The notes: generated by a model from the letters alone, not told the origin. A stretch of 64,000 bases of DNA from an uncultured Gilliamella sp. (GCA_945271295.1 CALYPG010000005.1:62001-126000), one strand, 5' to 3'; positions 18,766-28,064 are shown, numbered from the stretch's first letter. Numbers and translations: made by a program.

Positions 18766-19446
18766 ATGAGTACTATTTTAGCCATTGATACCTCAACAGA
18801 AGCTTGTTCAGTCGCATTATTATATCGTAATGAGATCACGCATGATTTTATTATTTCTGCCCGCGATCATACCAAGCAAATTCTACCAATGATTGATAAA
18901 TTACTGAAACAATCAGGCTGTGCTCTTTCACAAGTTAATGCAATTGCCTTTGGGCAAGGTCCAGGTAGTTTCACTGGGGTTAGAATCGGCCTTGGCGTTG
19001 CTCAAGGCCTAGCGCTAGGTATAGATAAACCCATGATAGGTGTATCAACATTAATGACTTTAGCACAAGGTGTATACCGTACTCAAAAAGCGACTAATGT
19101 AATTGCTACAATAGATGCCAGAATGAATGAAGTGTATCTAGGTCAATATCAGTTAATTAATAATCAATGGCAAGCTATCATTCCAGAATGTGTCATTGCT
19201 CCGGAAAAGGTAGTTGAACACGTCAAGCAAGTTTATAAAAATAGTTATACAGCTGGTACTGGTTGGCAAACTTATCCCAATATGCTCAAAGATATACAAC
19301 CAAGTGAAATTTTACTGCCCCATGCACAAGATATGATTGTAATTGCTGAACAAAAATGGCAAAAAAATCAGCTATTAAATGTTGAAGATGTGGAACCAAC
19401 TTATTTACGTAATGAAGTGACTTGGAAAAAATTACCTGGCCGATAA
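18766..19446 (+). CDS. tsaB: tRNA threonylcarbamoyladenosine biosynthesis protein TsaB
   Basis: 226 residues of the ASKHA fold (E. coli TsaB 231). The N-terminus is ILAIDTSTEACSVALLY and the diagnostic INAIAFGQGPGSFTGVRIGLGVAQGLALG segment covers residues ~60-85. The C-terminus ends VEPTYLRNEVTWKKLPGR, as is usual for TsaB. It scaffolds TsaD and TsaE in the complex that puts threonylcarbamoyl on A37 of ANN-decoding tRNAs. It lies 30 bp after yoaA and shares its transcript. A strong hairpin follows at 19466-19498. Confidence 0.95.
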   Translation: MSTILAIDTSTEACSVALLYRNEITHDFIISARDHTKQILPMIDKLLKQSGCALSQVNAIAFGQGPGSFTGVRIGLGVAQGLALGIDKPMIGVSTLMTLAQGVYRTQKATNVIATIDARMNEVYLGQYQLINNQWQAIIPECVIAPEKVVEHVKQVYKNSYTAGTGWQTYPNMLKDIQPSEILLPHAQDMIVIAEQKWQKNQLLNVEDVEPTYLRNEVTWKKLPGR

Positions 19447-19465
19447 CTAACAGTAGGTTACTTAA

Positions 19466-19498
19466 ATTATTCTGCCACCAATATAATGGCAGAATAAT
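19466..19498. terminator. Bidirectional hairpin between tsaB and grxA
   Basis: Perfect 12-bp stem, ATTATTCTGCCA (19466-19477) paired with TGGCAGAATAAT (19487-19498), with a 9-nt loop. It stands between two convergent genes, 20 bp after the tsaB stop and 21 bp from the grxA stop. Flanking A/T-rich sequence on both sides supports intrinsic termination in both directions, although the T-run is imperfect. Confidence 0.75.
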
Positions 19499-19519
19499 TA
19501 TTAATAGATAATTTATTAT

Positions 19520-19786
19520 TTATTCTTTAAATAGCCCTAAATGCTCTTTTGCATACGCTTCAAAATCCGTACAACCACCAATCGGTTTTTCATCAATAAA
19601 TATTTGCGGTACGGTTTCTACCGGCTTACCGACACTTTTGGAAAGATCTTCTTTAGTGATACCTTCGGCATTTATGTCCACATAACGATATGTAAAATCA
19701 TCACGCTCTTGAGATAATTTTTCAGCTAATTCTTTAGCTCTAACACAATAAGGACAGCCTGAACGCCCAAAAATTACAGTATACAT
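19520..19786 (-). CDS. grxA: Glutaredoxin 1
   Basis: 88 residues; E. coli GrxA has 85. The N-terminus YTVIFGRSGCPYCVRAKELAEKL carries the dithiol active site C11-P-Y-C14. The cis-proline motif ETVPQIF is at residues 57-63 and the glutathione-binding GGCTDF at 70-75, with Cys in place of the usual Tyr. It reduces disulfides, notably of ribonucleotide reductase, using glutathione in the cytoplasm. Monocistronic on the minus strand, with 457 bp of non-coding sequence upstream. Confidence 0.95.
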   Translation of the reverse strand: MYTVIFGRSGCPYCVRAKELAEKLSQERDDFTYRYVDINAEGITKEDLSKSVGKPVETVPQIFIDEKPIGGCTDFEAYAKEHLGLFKE

Positions 19787-20243
19787 GTGACACCTCTAAT
19801 TGTTTATTTTAAATTTAAGATTACTATACTTAACTTTTAAAGAAAAAAAAGCAGTTATTCATAGTTGATTAAATAGATTATATCTATTGATTAAACTATT
19901 ATAAAGCGAAGTCGTTATTAAATTTGATAACTTCCGATCAATTGTAATATTTTGGGACATTTTTTATTATTTTTATACTAAAACGTATGCTTCACCTGAA
20001 ACATCTTTACATTTCAATTCATATCGCTAATTTTTGGCAATAAAATTAGCTTGTTAATGTTTAACCTTTAAAAACCTTTATTGATATTGGCTGATTACGC
20101 CGTAGATGATATTGAAAATTGGAATTGACAAATTTGAGTTGCATATAGTTGATTTTTTGACAATATGTAACTATATGTATTGTTATTCCTATTAATTATC
20201 AATAGTGATCATTTTATAAGTATTAAAAAATTCGGATATAAAT
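19787..20243. other. Intergenic region between grxA and the yggN-like gene, holding one 36-bp repeat
   Basis: The 457-bp divergent gap contains copy a of the dispersed repeat (19976-20011). No ORF, tRNA or clear operator was seen. The promoters of grxA (leftward) and the yggN-like gene (rightward) must lie here. Confidence 0.5.
19976..20011 (+). repeat. 36-bp dispersed intergenic repeat, copy a
   Basis: Starts TACTAAAACGTATG and ends CCTGAAACATCTTTACA. It aligns without gaps to the copies at 34118-34153, 57103-57138 and, on the other strand, 59117-59152. Fixed positions include AAACGT near the start and CCTGAAA.AT.TTTACA at the end; the middle six bases vary. CTRAAACGT and CTGAAACAT are direct repeats 18 bp apart within the unit. 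Confidence 0.85.
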
Positions 20244-20933
20244 ATGTTAAAAAAATTGTTAGTCATTTTATTACTATTACCCATGTCATTATTTGCTTCT
20301 CAAAAAAAATGTGAGGTAAAACCAAGCTATGATATTGTCATCAGTAAACAAAATGTACATATTTTTAATAAACAAGATAATCTAATTATTCTGCCTAAAG
20401 GTATAGTTATGTTAAATGGCCAATCAGTTCCTCTTGCTCCGACATTACAAAAAAAGACAGAACAATTGCAACAAAATTTACGCCAGCAATTACCTTTGCT
20501 TGAACATCAAGCATATACGCTGCTAGGTGAAGTTAAAGTCACATTTGAACAGGCGATAAAAACAAAATTAGGTGATGATAGTGATTTATACAATCAATTA
20601 AATAAATTATATAAGAGGTTAGTGAACTTACTGCATCGTTCAATCATTACTGACAATGATGAAACACGATTTTATTACAATAATTTTAATAAAATTAAAC
20701 AAGAAGGTGAAGATATAGGACAACGGGTTTTTTATAATATAGTTGGCAATAGTATTTTACAATTAAACCTATTTAAAAATTATGGTGCAATTAAACAAAT
20801 TTCTAAAAATGAGTGGAAATCACAAAAACCAAAATTAAAAAAATTTGATGCGCATATTTGTTCTGTCATAACGGATATTGATTTGCAATACCAGCAAATA
20901 TTAACTCAACTGCATGAGACTGTAGACAAATAA
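20244..20933 (+). CDS. DUF2884 / YggN-like periplasmic protein
   Basis: 229 residues. The N-terminus is a signal peptide ([17 protein letters not shown], cleavage likely at FAS-QKK). The mature protein starts [22 protein letters not shown], followed by [18 protein letters not shown], which fits the DUF2884 family typified by E. coli YggN. A second Cys ([10 protein letters not shown]) near the C-terminus could pair with the first in a disulfide. The middle is helical with many Gln and Lys. Function of the family is unknown; periplasmic location is predicted. It lies 56 bp before folD. Confidence 0.8.
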   Translation: MLKKLLVILLLLPMSLFASQKKCEVKPSYDIVISKQNVHIFNKQDNLIILPKGIVMLNGQSVPLAPTLQKKTEQLQQNLRQQLPLLEHQAYTLLGEVKVTFEQAIKTKLGDDSDLYNQLNKLYKRLVNLLHRSIITDNDETRFYYNNFNKIKQEGEDIGQRVFYNIVGNSILQLNLFKNYGAIKQISKNEWKSQKPKLKKFDAHICSVITDIDLQYQQILTQLHETVDK

Positions 20934-20995
20934 TAGACATAAGTAAAAACTTTTGCGAAAATAATATTTTAACACAGATTACAAAATGGATGCTC

Positions 20996-21847
20996 ATGAC
21001 GGCAAAAATAATTGATGGTAAAGCATTAGCACAACAAGTTCGAAATCAAATTGCTAGTAAAGTAAAACAAAGGATTTCACAAGGTTTATCTGTTCCAGGG
21101 CTTGCTGTAATACAAGTTGGATCTGATCCGGCTTCAAAAATTTATGTTAAAAATAAGCAAAAGGCTTGTGATGATGTTGGTTTTGCCTCATTTGCTTATG
21201 ACTTCCCTTCTTCAACGACTGAAGAACTATTGGCACTTATTGACATGCTCAATCAACGCAATGATGTCCATGGTATTTTAGTTCAACTACCTTTACCTAA
21301 GAATATTGATAAAACTAAAGTGTTAGAACGTATAGCGCCAAGTAAAGATGTTGATGGTTTTCACCCTTATAATATCGGTCATTTATTGCAACGTGATCCA
21401 ATTTTACGTCCATGCACCCCTTATGGTGTGGTAAAAATGTTGCAGTCAACTGGCGTTGAACTTGCCGGGTTAAATGCAACGGTGGTTGGAGCATCAAGTA
21501 TTGTCGGGCGTCCAATGGCTTTAGAATTGTTATTATTAGGTTGTACAACAACCATTACCCATAGCCGCACAGTAGACTTAGCTAAACATGTTAGTCAGGC
21601 TGATATTGTTGTAGCGGGTGTGGGTATTGCTAATTATGTTAAAGGTGAGTGGATAAAACCTGGTGCTATTGTAATCGATGTTGGGATTAATCGATTACCA
21701 GATGGTAAACTTGCTGGAGATGTTGAATTTGTAAATGCTGTGAAACGAGCCGGTTGGATAACCCCTGTTCCTGGCGGAGTAGGTCCAATGACTGTAGCTA
21801 TGTTAATGAGTAATACACTTGAAGCGTGTGAAAGCTTTAATAAATGA
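20996..21847 (+). CDS. folD: Bifunctional methylenetetrahydrofolate dehydrogenase / cyclohydrolase
   Basis: About 283 residues from the ATG at 20996; an ATG at 20990 adds two residues. The E. coli enzyme starts at the matching AKIIDGK. Motifs: [14 protein letters not shown] with the catalytic Lys (Y.KNKQKA), [42 protein letters not shown] of the Rossmann NADP site and [14 protein letters not shown]. It interconverts methylene-, methenyl- and 10-formyl-tetrahydrofolate for purine and fMet synthesis. A strong terminator follows directly, so it ends its transcript. Confidence 0.95.
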   Translation: MTAKIIDGKALAQQVRNQIASKVKQRISQGLSVPGLAVIQVGSDPASKIYVKNKQKACDDVGFASFAYDFPSSTTEELLALIDMLNQRNDVHGILVQLPLPKNIDKTKVLERIAPSKDVDGFHPYNIGHLLQRDPILRPCTPYGVVKMLQSTGVELAGLNATVVGASSIVGRPMALELLLLGCTTTITHSRTVDLAKHVSQADIVVAGVGIANYVKGEWIKPGAIVIDVGINRLPDGKLAGDVEFVNAVKRAGWITPVPGGVGPMTVAMLMSNTLEACESFNK

Positions 21848-21852
21848 GTGAA

Positions 21853-21875
21853 GTGAGTAAAAACTCACATTTTTT
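21853..21875 (+). terminator. Intrinsic terminator after folD
   Basis: GTGAGT (21853-21858), loop AAAA, ACTCAC (21863-21868), then ATTTTTTG. The stem is perfect and the T-run follows directly; it starts 6 bp after the folD stop. Confidence 0.85.
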
Positions 21876-21919
21876 GAGATTTATAGATTTATTTTGGGTA
21901 AAAAAACAAGGAACATTTT

Positions 21920-22411
21920 ATGATAATATTTCACACTACATTAGGTGATATTAAAATCAATACATTTGATGATAAAGCGCCAGAAACAGTCTCTAATTTT
22001 GTTGAATATTGTAAAGAAGGTTTTTACAACAATACCATTTTCCATCGAGTGATTAATAATTTCATGATTCAAGGCGGTGGCTTTGAACCGGAAATGAAAC
22101 AGAAAAAAACTAAAGCGCCAATTCAAAATGAGGCTGATAATGGATTAAAAAATAATCGCGGCACTTTAGCGATGGCACGCACTGCTGATCCACATTCGGC
22201 CACAGCACAGTTTTTCATCAATGTTGTAGACAATGATTATTTAAATTATCGTTCTGCGGATATGAATGGTTACGGCTATTGCGTTTTTGCTGAAGTGGTA
22301 GAGGGATTAGATGTAGTTGATAAAATTAAAGAGGTAAAAACTGGACGTAAAGGCATGCATTCAGATGTTCCGGTCGAAGATGTGGTTATTACGAGCGTAA
22401 CGGTTGAATAA
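21920..22411 (+). CDS. ppiB: Peptidyl-prolyl cis-trans isomerase B (cyclophilin)
   Basis: 163 residues (E. coli PpiB 164) and no signal peptide, so the cytoplasmic enzyme. Cyclophilin motifs: [36 protein letters not shown] with the catalytic Arg in FHRV, then [31 protein letters not shown] and [16 protein letters not shown]. It speeds isomerisation at X-Pro bonds. A Shine-Dalgarno (AAGGA) is 6-8 nt before the ATG. The end overlaps the TTG start of lpxH by 8 bp, the same pair order as in enterobacteria, so the two are translationally coupled. Confidence 0.95.
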   Translation: MIIFHTTLGDIKINTFDDKAPETVSNFVEYCKEGFYNNTIFHRVINNFMIQGGGFEPEMKQKKTKAPIQNEADNGLKNNRGTLAMARTADPHSATAQFFINVVDNDYLNYRSADMNGYGYCVFAEVVEGLDVVDKIKEVKTGRKGMHSDVPVEDVVITSVTVE

Positions 22412-23141
22412 TCCTAACCGCTATTTTATTGCCGATATTCATTTAACTGACAATCAGCCTGACATAACAGCAGGCTTTTTGTCATTTTTGGATACTTTGC
22501 CTGATCATTGTGAACTTTATATTTTAGGTGATCTATTTGACTATTGGGTTGGTGATGATGTTAATTCTACTTTGCATCAACAAGTTGCTGGGGCATTACA
22601 TTCCTTAACTAATCGACATATCAAAAAATATTTTGTTCATGGTAATCGTGATTTTTTATTGGGTAAACAATTTGCTAAATCGTGTGATATGACATTATTA
22701 ACCGATATAAATTGTTTAACAAAACCAAATAAAAATATTGTTTTTTTACATGGTGATTTATTATGTAGTGATGATCCCCAATATCTAAAATTTCGCAAAA
22801 TCATGCATTGTAAATGGTTACAAAAACTATTTTTATGCTTACCTTTGTTTATCCGCCTAAAAATAGCAGCTAAATTACGCCAAAAAAGTAGTCAACATAA
22901 TCAAATAAAATCTGAAGCTATTATGGATGTTAATCAGCAAAGCGTGATTAATATGATGGTCAAATATAATGCTGATACCATGATTCATGGTCATACCCAT
23001 AAACCGGCAACCCACACATTTTTAATCAATGATGAGCCAGTAAGTAGGATTGTGCTTAGTGCTTGGCATGATGGAATCTCATATATTAAGCAGGAGTGTA
23101 ATAGTTCCGATATAATCCTTTATAACCATTGTTGTAAATAA
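22404..23141 (+). CDS. lpxH: UDP-2,3-diacylglucosamine hydrolase
   Basis: 245 residues. The start must be the TTG at 22404, because a TAA stands in frame at 22398 and no ATG or GTG comes between them and the conserved [18 protein letters not shown]. Metal ligands of the metallophosphoesterase are all present: D.H in [37 protein letters not shown] and IHGHTHKPA. It hydrolyses UDP-2,3-diacylglucosamine to lipid X on the inner membrane, fourth step of lipid A synthesis. It overlaps ppiB at its start; its last 22 bp overlap the end of the convergent modC. Confidence 0.93.
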   Translation: MNNPNRYFIADIHLTDNQPDITAGFLSFLDTLPDHCELYILGDLFDYWVGDDVNSTLHQQVAGALHSLTNRHIKKYFVHGNRDFLLGKQFAKSCDMTLLTDINCLTKPNKNIVFLHGDLLCSDDPQYLKFRKIMHCKWLQKLFLCLPLFIRLKIAAKLRQKSSQHNQIKSEAIMDVNQQSVINMMVKYNADTMIHGHTHKPATHTFLINDEPVSRIVLSAWHDGISYIKQECNSSDIILYNHCCK

Positions 23142-23800
23142 TCACTTTGTAAAATGTTATTAGCCTTGCCATAATCATAAAGTTTGCCTTGATCTAAAAT
23201 TGCTACTTCATCAGCAATTTGTTTTACTTCATTAATATTATGAGTTACATAAATGATCGGAATATCTAGTTCGTTAACCAGCCTATCAATATAAGATAAT
23301 AGTTCTTTTTTTCGAGGCATATCCAGAGCCGATAAGGGTTCGTCCATTAAAAGTAACTTAGGATTAGTTAATATCGCTCGTCCAATCGCAACGCGCTGTT
23401 TTTCACCACCGGACAACATAGCCGGATAACGATTTAATAACGGACGTATATTAAGTACATCAATAATCTCATCAAACCTTGTCGGCATTTTATTATAAGT
23501 ACCATAAGTGAGGTTGTTAATGACCTTAAAGTGTGGAAACAGCAAAGCATCTTGAAAAACGGTACCAATATGCCGTTTTTCCGGAGGAATAAAAATATTC
23601 TGCTTAGTATCAACCAGAGTAACTTCATTAAGGATGATACTACCAGTATCTGGTTTGATTAAACCATTTATAAGGTTGATTAGCGTTGATTTTCCTGAGC
23701 CCGAAACACCTAAAATGGCGGTGATACCCTGGCATGTTATATTCAATTCTAATTGAAACAAAAAAGAAGCAAGCTGCTTGCTTACCTGTAATTTTAACAT
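23120..23800 (-). CDS. modC: Molybdate ABC transporter ATPase ModC lacking the C-terminal TOBE/Mop domain
   Basis: 226 residues. ModC motifs are clear: LNITCQGITAILGVSGSGKSTLINLINGL (Walker A), PPEKRHIGTVFQDALLFPHFKV (Q-loop), LSGGEKQRVAIGRAI (signature), LLLMDEPLSALDMPRKKELL (Walker B) and the switch His in VTHNINEV. E. coli ModC has 352 residues; this one stops just after the ATPase domain (DYLQQWL), so the C-terminal molybdate-binding regulatory domain is missing. The stop overlaps the lpxH end by 22 bp. The ATPase itself looks functional. It energises molybdate import through ModB. Last gene of modABC. Confidence 0.92.
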   Translation of the reverse strand: MLKLQVSKQLASFLFQLELNITCQGITAILGVSGSGKSTLINLINGLIKPDTGSIILNEVTLVDTKQNIFIPPEKRHIGTVFQDALLFPHFKVINNLTYGTYNKMPTRFDEIIDVLNIRPLLNRYPAMLSGGEKQRVAIGRAILTNPKLLLMDEPLSALDMPRKKELLSYIDRLVNELDIPIIYVTHNINEVKQIADEVAILDQGKLYDYGKANNILQSDYLQQWL

Positions 23801-23806
23801 AATTTA

Positions 23807-24496
23807 TTACCCAGCTAGTTTGCGTTTATGCCAACGGTTTAACATTTCAGATAAGAACAATGCCACCAATGATAAAACAATTGAAATAATACATAGTCGC
23901 ATTGCTGCTTGTTCACCGTCTGGCATCTGTAACAACGTATACATTGCTAGTGGTAATGTACGCGTTTCACCTTGAATATTTGAGACAAAAGTAATGGTTG
24001 CACCAAATTCTCCCAAACAACGAGCAAACCCAAGTACCACTCCCATTAAAATACCAGGGAACGCTAATGGTAGCGTTATTGTAATAAACACACGGAATTT
24101 ATGCGCACCGAGGGTACGCGCAACATTTTCAAGGCGCATATCAATTGATTCAATAGCTAAACGAATCGAACGTACCATCAGTGGGAAGGCTACCACAGCT
24201 GAAGCCAGAGCAGCACCTTGCCAATTAAAGCTAAAACTAATATTAAAATACTGATCTAACCATTCCCCAAAAATACCACGTCGGCCCATGGTTAACAGTA
24301 ATAAATAACCTAATACAACCGGTGGTAAAACTAGCGGAAGGTGAACGATACTATCAAATAATGATTTCCCCCAGAATTGGCAACGGGCTAAAATCCATGC
24401 GGTTAAAATGCCAATGGGTAGACTGAATATAATTGCTACTCCAGCGATTTTTAAGCTAAGTAGCAAAGTTTGCCATTCAAATTCGGTAAGAATCAT
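23807..24496 (-). CDS. modB: Molybdate ABC transporter permease ModB
   Basis: 229 residues, the same as E. coli ModB, with about five membrane helices. N-terminus WQTLLLSLKIAGVAIIFSLPIGILTAW; the cytoplasmic EAA loop that docks on ModC reads ARTLGAHKFRVFITITLPLAFPGI; the later GFARCLGEFGATITFVSNI is diagnostic of the ModB subgroup. It forms the inner-membrane channel for molybdate and tungstate. It starts 12 bp after the modA stop and ends 6 bp before modC, so modABC is one operon. Confidence 0.95.
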   Translation of the reverse strand: MILTEFEWQTLLLSLKIAGVAIIFSLPIGILTAWILARCQFWGKSLFDSIVHLPLVLPPVVLGYLLLLTMGRRGIFGEWLDQYFNISFSFNWQGAALASAVVAFPLMVRSIRLAIESIDMRLENVARTLGAHKFRVFITITLPLAFPGILMGVVLGFARCLGEFGATITFVSNIQGETRTLPLAMYTLLQMPDGEQAAMRLCIISIVLSLVALFLSEMLNRWHKRKLAG

Positions 24497-24508
24497 ATTA
24501 TTTAAGTC

Positions 24509-25261
24509 TTACTTGGTTACAAATCCATATTTTTCAAAAATAGCTTTAGCCTGTGCTGATTTTAAATATTGATAAAAATCTTTAGCTTCTGGTTTCAATA
24601 ATGTAATCGGATATTCAATTGATTTAAAAGTATCAGATGGGAAAGTTCCAACAATTTTAACTTTATCACTAATTTTGGCATCAGTACTATAAACAATACC
24701 TAATACTGCTTCATTACGTTCAACTAACATTAATGCATCGCGTACATTACTGGCAGGTGCAAATTGGGGCGTTAATTTATCAAACACGCCTAAATTGGTT
24801 AATGATTCTTTAGCATAAAGTCCCGCTGGAACATGCTCAGGATCGCCAACTGCAATTCTTTCACCTTTAGGTAAAATTGCATCCCAATTAGTGGTCGTAT
24901 TAATTTCTACTTTATCTAGTTTAGATTGTTTTGGTGCAATAAGCACTAGCGCATTTTTTAGCAGATCTTCTTTATTGTTAGCTAATTTACGTTCAATTAA
25001 GTATGTCATCCATTTTTGATCGGCTGACATAAAAATATCAGCAGGTGCTCCTTGTTCAATCTGTTTAGCTAACACTGATGAAGAGGCAAACGAGAATACA
25101 ATATCAGCATCTTTATGTTCCGCTTTATAAGCGGTGCTAATATCTTGCATCGCATTAGTTAATGATGCCGCAGCAAATACCATTACTTTTTCAGTAGCAG
25201 TGGCACAGTACGACGTTGTTATTGCTAAAACAGCAAACAATATTCCAAAAATTCTTTTCAT
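24509..25261 (-). CDS. modA: Molybdate-binding periplasmic protein ModA
   Basis: 250 residues from the ATG at 25261, which has a GAGGAG Shine-Dalgarno 5 nt upstream; a GTG at 25273 would extend it by four residues but has no such site. Signal peptide MKRIFGILFAVLAITTSYCATA, then the mature start KVMVFAAASLTNAMQDISTAY. The oxyanion-contact segments FSFASSSVLAKQIEQGAPADIFMSAD, GDPEHVPAGLYAKESL and LGIVYSTDAKISDKVKIVG are those of ModA. It delivers molybdate to ModBC. First gene of modABC, with a ModE-type operator ~150 bp upstream. Confidence 0.95.
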   Translation of the reverse strand: MKRIFGILFAVLAITTSYCATATEKVMVFAAASLTNAMQDISTAYKAEHKDADIVFSFASSSVLAKQIEQGAPADIFMSADQKWMTYLIERKLANNKEDLLKNALVLIAPKQSKLDKVEINTTTNWDAILPKGERIAVGDPEHVPAGLYAKESLTNLGVFDKLTPQFAPASNVRDALMLVERNEAVLGIVYSTDAKISDKVKIVGTFPSDTFKSIEYPITLLKPEAKDFYQYLKSAQAKAIFEKYGFVTK

Positions 25262-25351
25262 CTTACTCCTCACAACATTAATAAGTTAGTTCAATTGTTG
25301 ACAGATAATCTTCCATAAATATAGTTATAATTGATATTATCTTTCTTTAAA

Positions 25352-25383
25352 AGCATGCCTCGGTTTTCCAACCCTTGGATGCT
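25352..25383 (-). promoter_or_regulatory. Stem-loop in the modA 5' leader
   Basis: On the minus strand AGCATCC (25383-25377) pairs with GGCATGCT (25359-25352) with one bulged C; an inner GGTT...AACC element lies between. TTTTAAAG follows the stem. It stands between the ModE-like site and modA, about 90 nt before the start codon, so it would be in the transcript leader. It may be an attenuator or a stabilising hairpin. It does not look like the known Moco RNA motif. Confidence 0.45.
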
Positions 25384-25407
25384 AATTATAGCTATTTAAT
25401 AATTATT

Positions 25408-25431
25408 CGCTATATAAAATAATATATATCG
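25408..25431. promoter_or_regulatory. Putative ModE-molybdate operator
   Basis: Palindrome with left arm CGCTATATA and right arm TATATATCG separated by AAATAA; ten of twelve half-site positions are symmetric. This matches the known ModE box layout (CGnTATATA, six bases, TATATAnCG). It lies between modABC and modEF, near where the modA promoter should be, so molybdate-bound ModE would repress modABC. The modE gene itself is 259 bp to the right. Confidence 0.75.
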
Positions 25432-25689
25432 ATGCTATCAAAATTAATCGCTAAAGTACAATTAAACTTTATGTTCGGGCGATTTTTATACTTCAACTGG
25501 AGCTCATTCACTTTTAATTCTTATTTCTATTCTGCATTCGCTGTTACCTACTTATCATCCCGATTTTAACAATAACATTATGTTTATTTTATTGAGGATC
25601 CTTACAATTTTTGAAGGATCAATAAAAAGCGTCTACAATGATCATATCTATTGGTACAACAAGGTGTTAGCTCCTAAAGGCGACTAAAT

Positions 25690-26466
25690 ATGTTCAACCC
25701 TGAAATTTTATTAACATTATACTTAAACCAACAACTTTTTACTGATCCAAGACGTTTAGCATTATTAAAAGCTATTGAACAAACAGGATCATTAAGTCAA
25801 GCAGCTAAACAGATTAATATAAGCTACAAAACCGCATGGGATGCGATTAGCGAAATAAATAAGTTAGCACCTAAGCCTTTTCTAATTACGGCAACCGGTG
25901 GTAAAAATGGTGGTGGTACCAAACTCAGTGTTTATGCGATCAGATTTATTCAACTGTATGATTTACTGACCCAATTACAGCATAATGCTTTCAAAATTTT
26001 GAGTGATGATAATGTCCCTCTCGATGATATTTTAAAAACAACGGCCAAATTATCGTTACAAACCAGCGCTCGTAATCAATTATATGGCAGTGTTAAACAG
26101 ATAAAAACCAACAATGTAGCGGGTTTTATTACAGTAAAATTAAGTGATGAGCAAACCGAATTAAACGTTTATGTTACTAAAAAAAGTATTGAACGATTGC
26201 AATTAAGTATAGATAAGACCGTTCTTTTACTTATTAAAGCACCATTGATTAAATTAGATGATAGCAGTGAAAATAGTCTGTCGGTGACGGTTGAAAAAAT
26301 TACTACCGATGGTCAATGGTGTGAAATCACTTTTTTATTAGCATCAGGCATAAAGCTGTATGCTAGCCAACCAGTCGGTGTAGTTGAACAACTAGCCCTA
26401 ACGATAGGTAAACAAACGATTTTGTCTATTCATCCTGAAAATATTATTGTGGCTACATTGGTTTAG
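25690..26466 (+). CDS. modE: Molybdate-responsive transcriptional regulator ModE
   Basis: 258 residues (E. coli ModE 262). Winged helix at the N-terminus: LLKAIEQTGSLSQAAKQINISYKTAWDAISEINKL (~25-60), followed by GGKNGGGTKLSVYAIRFI. The C-terminal half has two Mop-type molybdate-binding domains; SARNQLYGSVKQIKTNNVAGFITVKL opens the first and ISLHPENI-like ILSIHPENIIVATLV closes the second. With molybdate bound it represses modABC. Divergent from modA; modF follows 16 bp downstream and is cotranscribed. Confidence 0.95.
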   Translation: MFNPEILLTLYLNQQLFTDPRRLALLKAIEQTGSLSQAAKQINISYKTAWDAISEINKLAPKPFLITATGGKNGGGTKLSVYAIRFIQLYDLLTQLQHNAFKILSDDNVPLDDILKTTAKLSLQTSARNQLYGSVKQIKTNNVAGFITVKLSDEQTELNVYVTKKSIERLQLSIDKTVLLLIKAPLIKLDDSSENSLSVTVEKITTDGQWCEITFLLASGIKLYASQPVGVVEQLALTIGKQTILSIHPENIIVATLV

Positions 26467-26482
26467 TAAAACGAGGATTTAT

Positions 26483-27943
26483 ATGTTAAAAATAGAAAAT
26501 GCCCACTATAAAATTAGTGATTATAAAGTTTTTTCAATTGAATCATTAACTATCAAACCTGCAACTAGTGTTGCTTTTGTTGGGCGTAATGGTAGTGGTA
26601 AATCAATTTTAGTCAAGATATTAGCGGGTGAACAAACATTATTATCAGGTCATGTCATCAATGAATTTAAATCAATAGCCCATATTTCGTTTGAACAATT
26701 ACAAAAACTCATCGAAGATGAATGGAAACGTAATAATACCGATATGCTTAGTGAAGGGGAAAAAGACACCGGATTAACGACAGCACAAATTATTCAAGCA
26801 AATAGTGTTGATGAAAGGCTTTGTCAGCAGTTAGCTGAACAATTTGGTATTGCACATTTATTATCAAGGCGGTTTAAATACCTTTCCACTGGCGAAACTC
26901 GTAAAACGCTAATTTGTCGTGTTTTAATGACACAACCTGATTTATTGATATTGGATGAACCTTTTGATGGATTAGATGTTTTATCTCGAGAGAATTTAGC
27001 TGAAAGGCTTGCCGATTTAGCCAAGCAAGGAATGACGATAATATTAGTGTTGAATCGTTTTAATGAAATTCCAAATTTTATTGAAAATATCGGTATACTA
27101 GCTGATTGTCAGCTATTGAAAATTGGCGACAAAGGCACAATATTAGATGATGTTATTGTCAAACAGCTAGCTGACATGGAAAACAAACAAAATGTTTTAT
27201 TACCAGAAGCAGACAAACCACCGATTAAATTAGCAAACGAATTAGATCGGATTATTTTAAATAATGGCCATGTTCAATATGATGATAAAGTCATTATCAA
27301 TGGACTAACCTGGCGAGTAAAAGCGAGGCAAAATTGGCAAATAGTTGGTCCAAATGGTGCTGGGAAATCTACGCTATTAAGTTTAATTACAGGTGATCAC
27401 CCTCAAGGTTATAGTAATGATTTAACTTTATTTGGTCACAAGCGAGGATCGGGTGAAACCATTTGGGATATTAAGCAACATATTGGTTATGTCAGCAGTA
27501 GTTTACACTTAGATTACCGTGTCAGTGTTAGTGTCAAAAATGTATTACTTTCTGGATATTTTGATTCGATTGGCATATATCAAGCAACAAGCGATAAGCA
27601 AAATAAATTAGTTGATGAATGGTTACAATTATTAAATCTGCAAACGCAAGCTGACAAACCTTTTCAATCGCTTTCTTGGGGACAGCAGCGACTTGTATTA
27701 ATCGCTAGAGCTTTAGTAAAACATCCAACTTTGCTTATTTTAGATGAACCATTGCAAGGACTTGATCAGCTTAATCGTGAATTAGTTAAACGATGGATAG
27801 ATCAGTTAATTAATGATGGGTATACTCAACTATTATTTGTTTCTCATCATGCAGAAGATGCGCCAAAATGCATCACACATCGATTAACATTTGTACCTGA
27901 TTTAGATCATAACTATCAATATAAGATAGAGCAAATTAATTAG
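26483..27943 (+). CDS. modF: ModF (PhrA), dual ATP-binding-cassette protein
   Basis: 486 residues (E. coli ModF 490). I place the start at the ATG at 26483, which has ACGAGGA 7 nt upstream and begins LKIENAHYKISDYKVF; an in-frame TTG at 26447 inside modE is unlikely. Two ABC domains in one chain: Walker A GRNGSGKSI (~34) and GPNGAGKSTL (~291), signatures YLSTGETRK and SLSWGQQRL, Walker B LLILDEPFDGLD and LLILDEPLQGLD. There is no membrane domain. The family is linked to molybdate metabolism by its position after modE but its exact role is unclear. Confidence 0.93.
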   Translation: MLKIENAHYKISDYKVFSIESLTIKPATSVAFVGRNGSGKSILVKILAGEQTLLSGHVINEFKSIAHISFEQLQKLIEDEWKRNNTDMLSEGEKDTGLTTAQIIQANSVDERLCQQLAEQFGIAHLLSRRFKYLSTGETRKTLICRVLMTQPDLLILDEPFDGLDVLSRENLAERLADLAKQGMTIILVLNRFNEIPNFIENIGILADCQLLKIGDKGTILDDVIVKQLADMENKQNVLLPEADKPPIKLANELDRIILNNGHVQYDDKVIINGLTWRVKARQNWQIVGPNGAGKSTLLSLITGDHPQGYSNDLTLFGHKRGSGETIWDIKQHIGYVSSSLHLDYRVSVSVKNVLLSGYFDSIGIYQATSDKQNKLVDEWLQLLNLQTQADKPFQSLSWGQQRLVLIARALVKHPTLLILDEPLQGLDQLNRELVKRWIDQLINDGYTQLLFVSHHAEDAPKCITHRLTFVPDLDHNYQYKIEQIN

Positions 27944-28064
27944 CATATAAGTTTTAAACTATTAAAATAATATTTAAAAATAGGAATAATCAATTAAAAA
28001 AAATTACTTCGATCATGAAAATTTAGCTTGACGATCGAAAAAGAGAAATAACAATTATACTTAT

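Larger units (their letters stand above)
25274..25689. other. Divergent modA-modE regulatory region
   Basis: 416 bp without a gene. It contains a hairpin in the modA leader (25352-25383) and a ModE-like palindrome (25408-25431). The remaining ~250 bp toward modE shows no further motif that I can name; an AAGG about 10 nt before the modE ATG may be its ribosome site. Confidence 0.6.

Noticed and set aside
25352-25383. Moco (molybdenum cofactor) riboswitch
   Set aside because: A hairpin is present, but the conserved core I would expect of the Moco motif is not visible and the structure is too small; kept only as a generic leader stem-loop.
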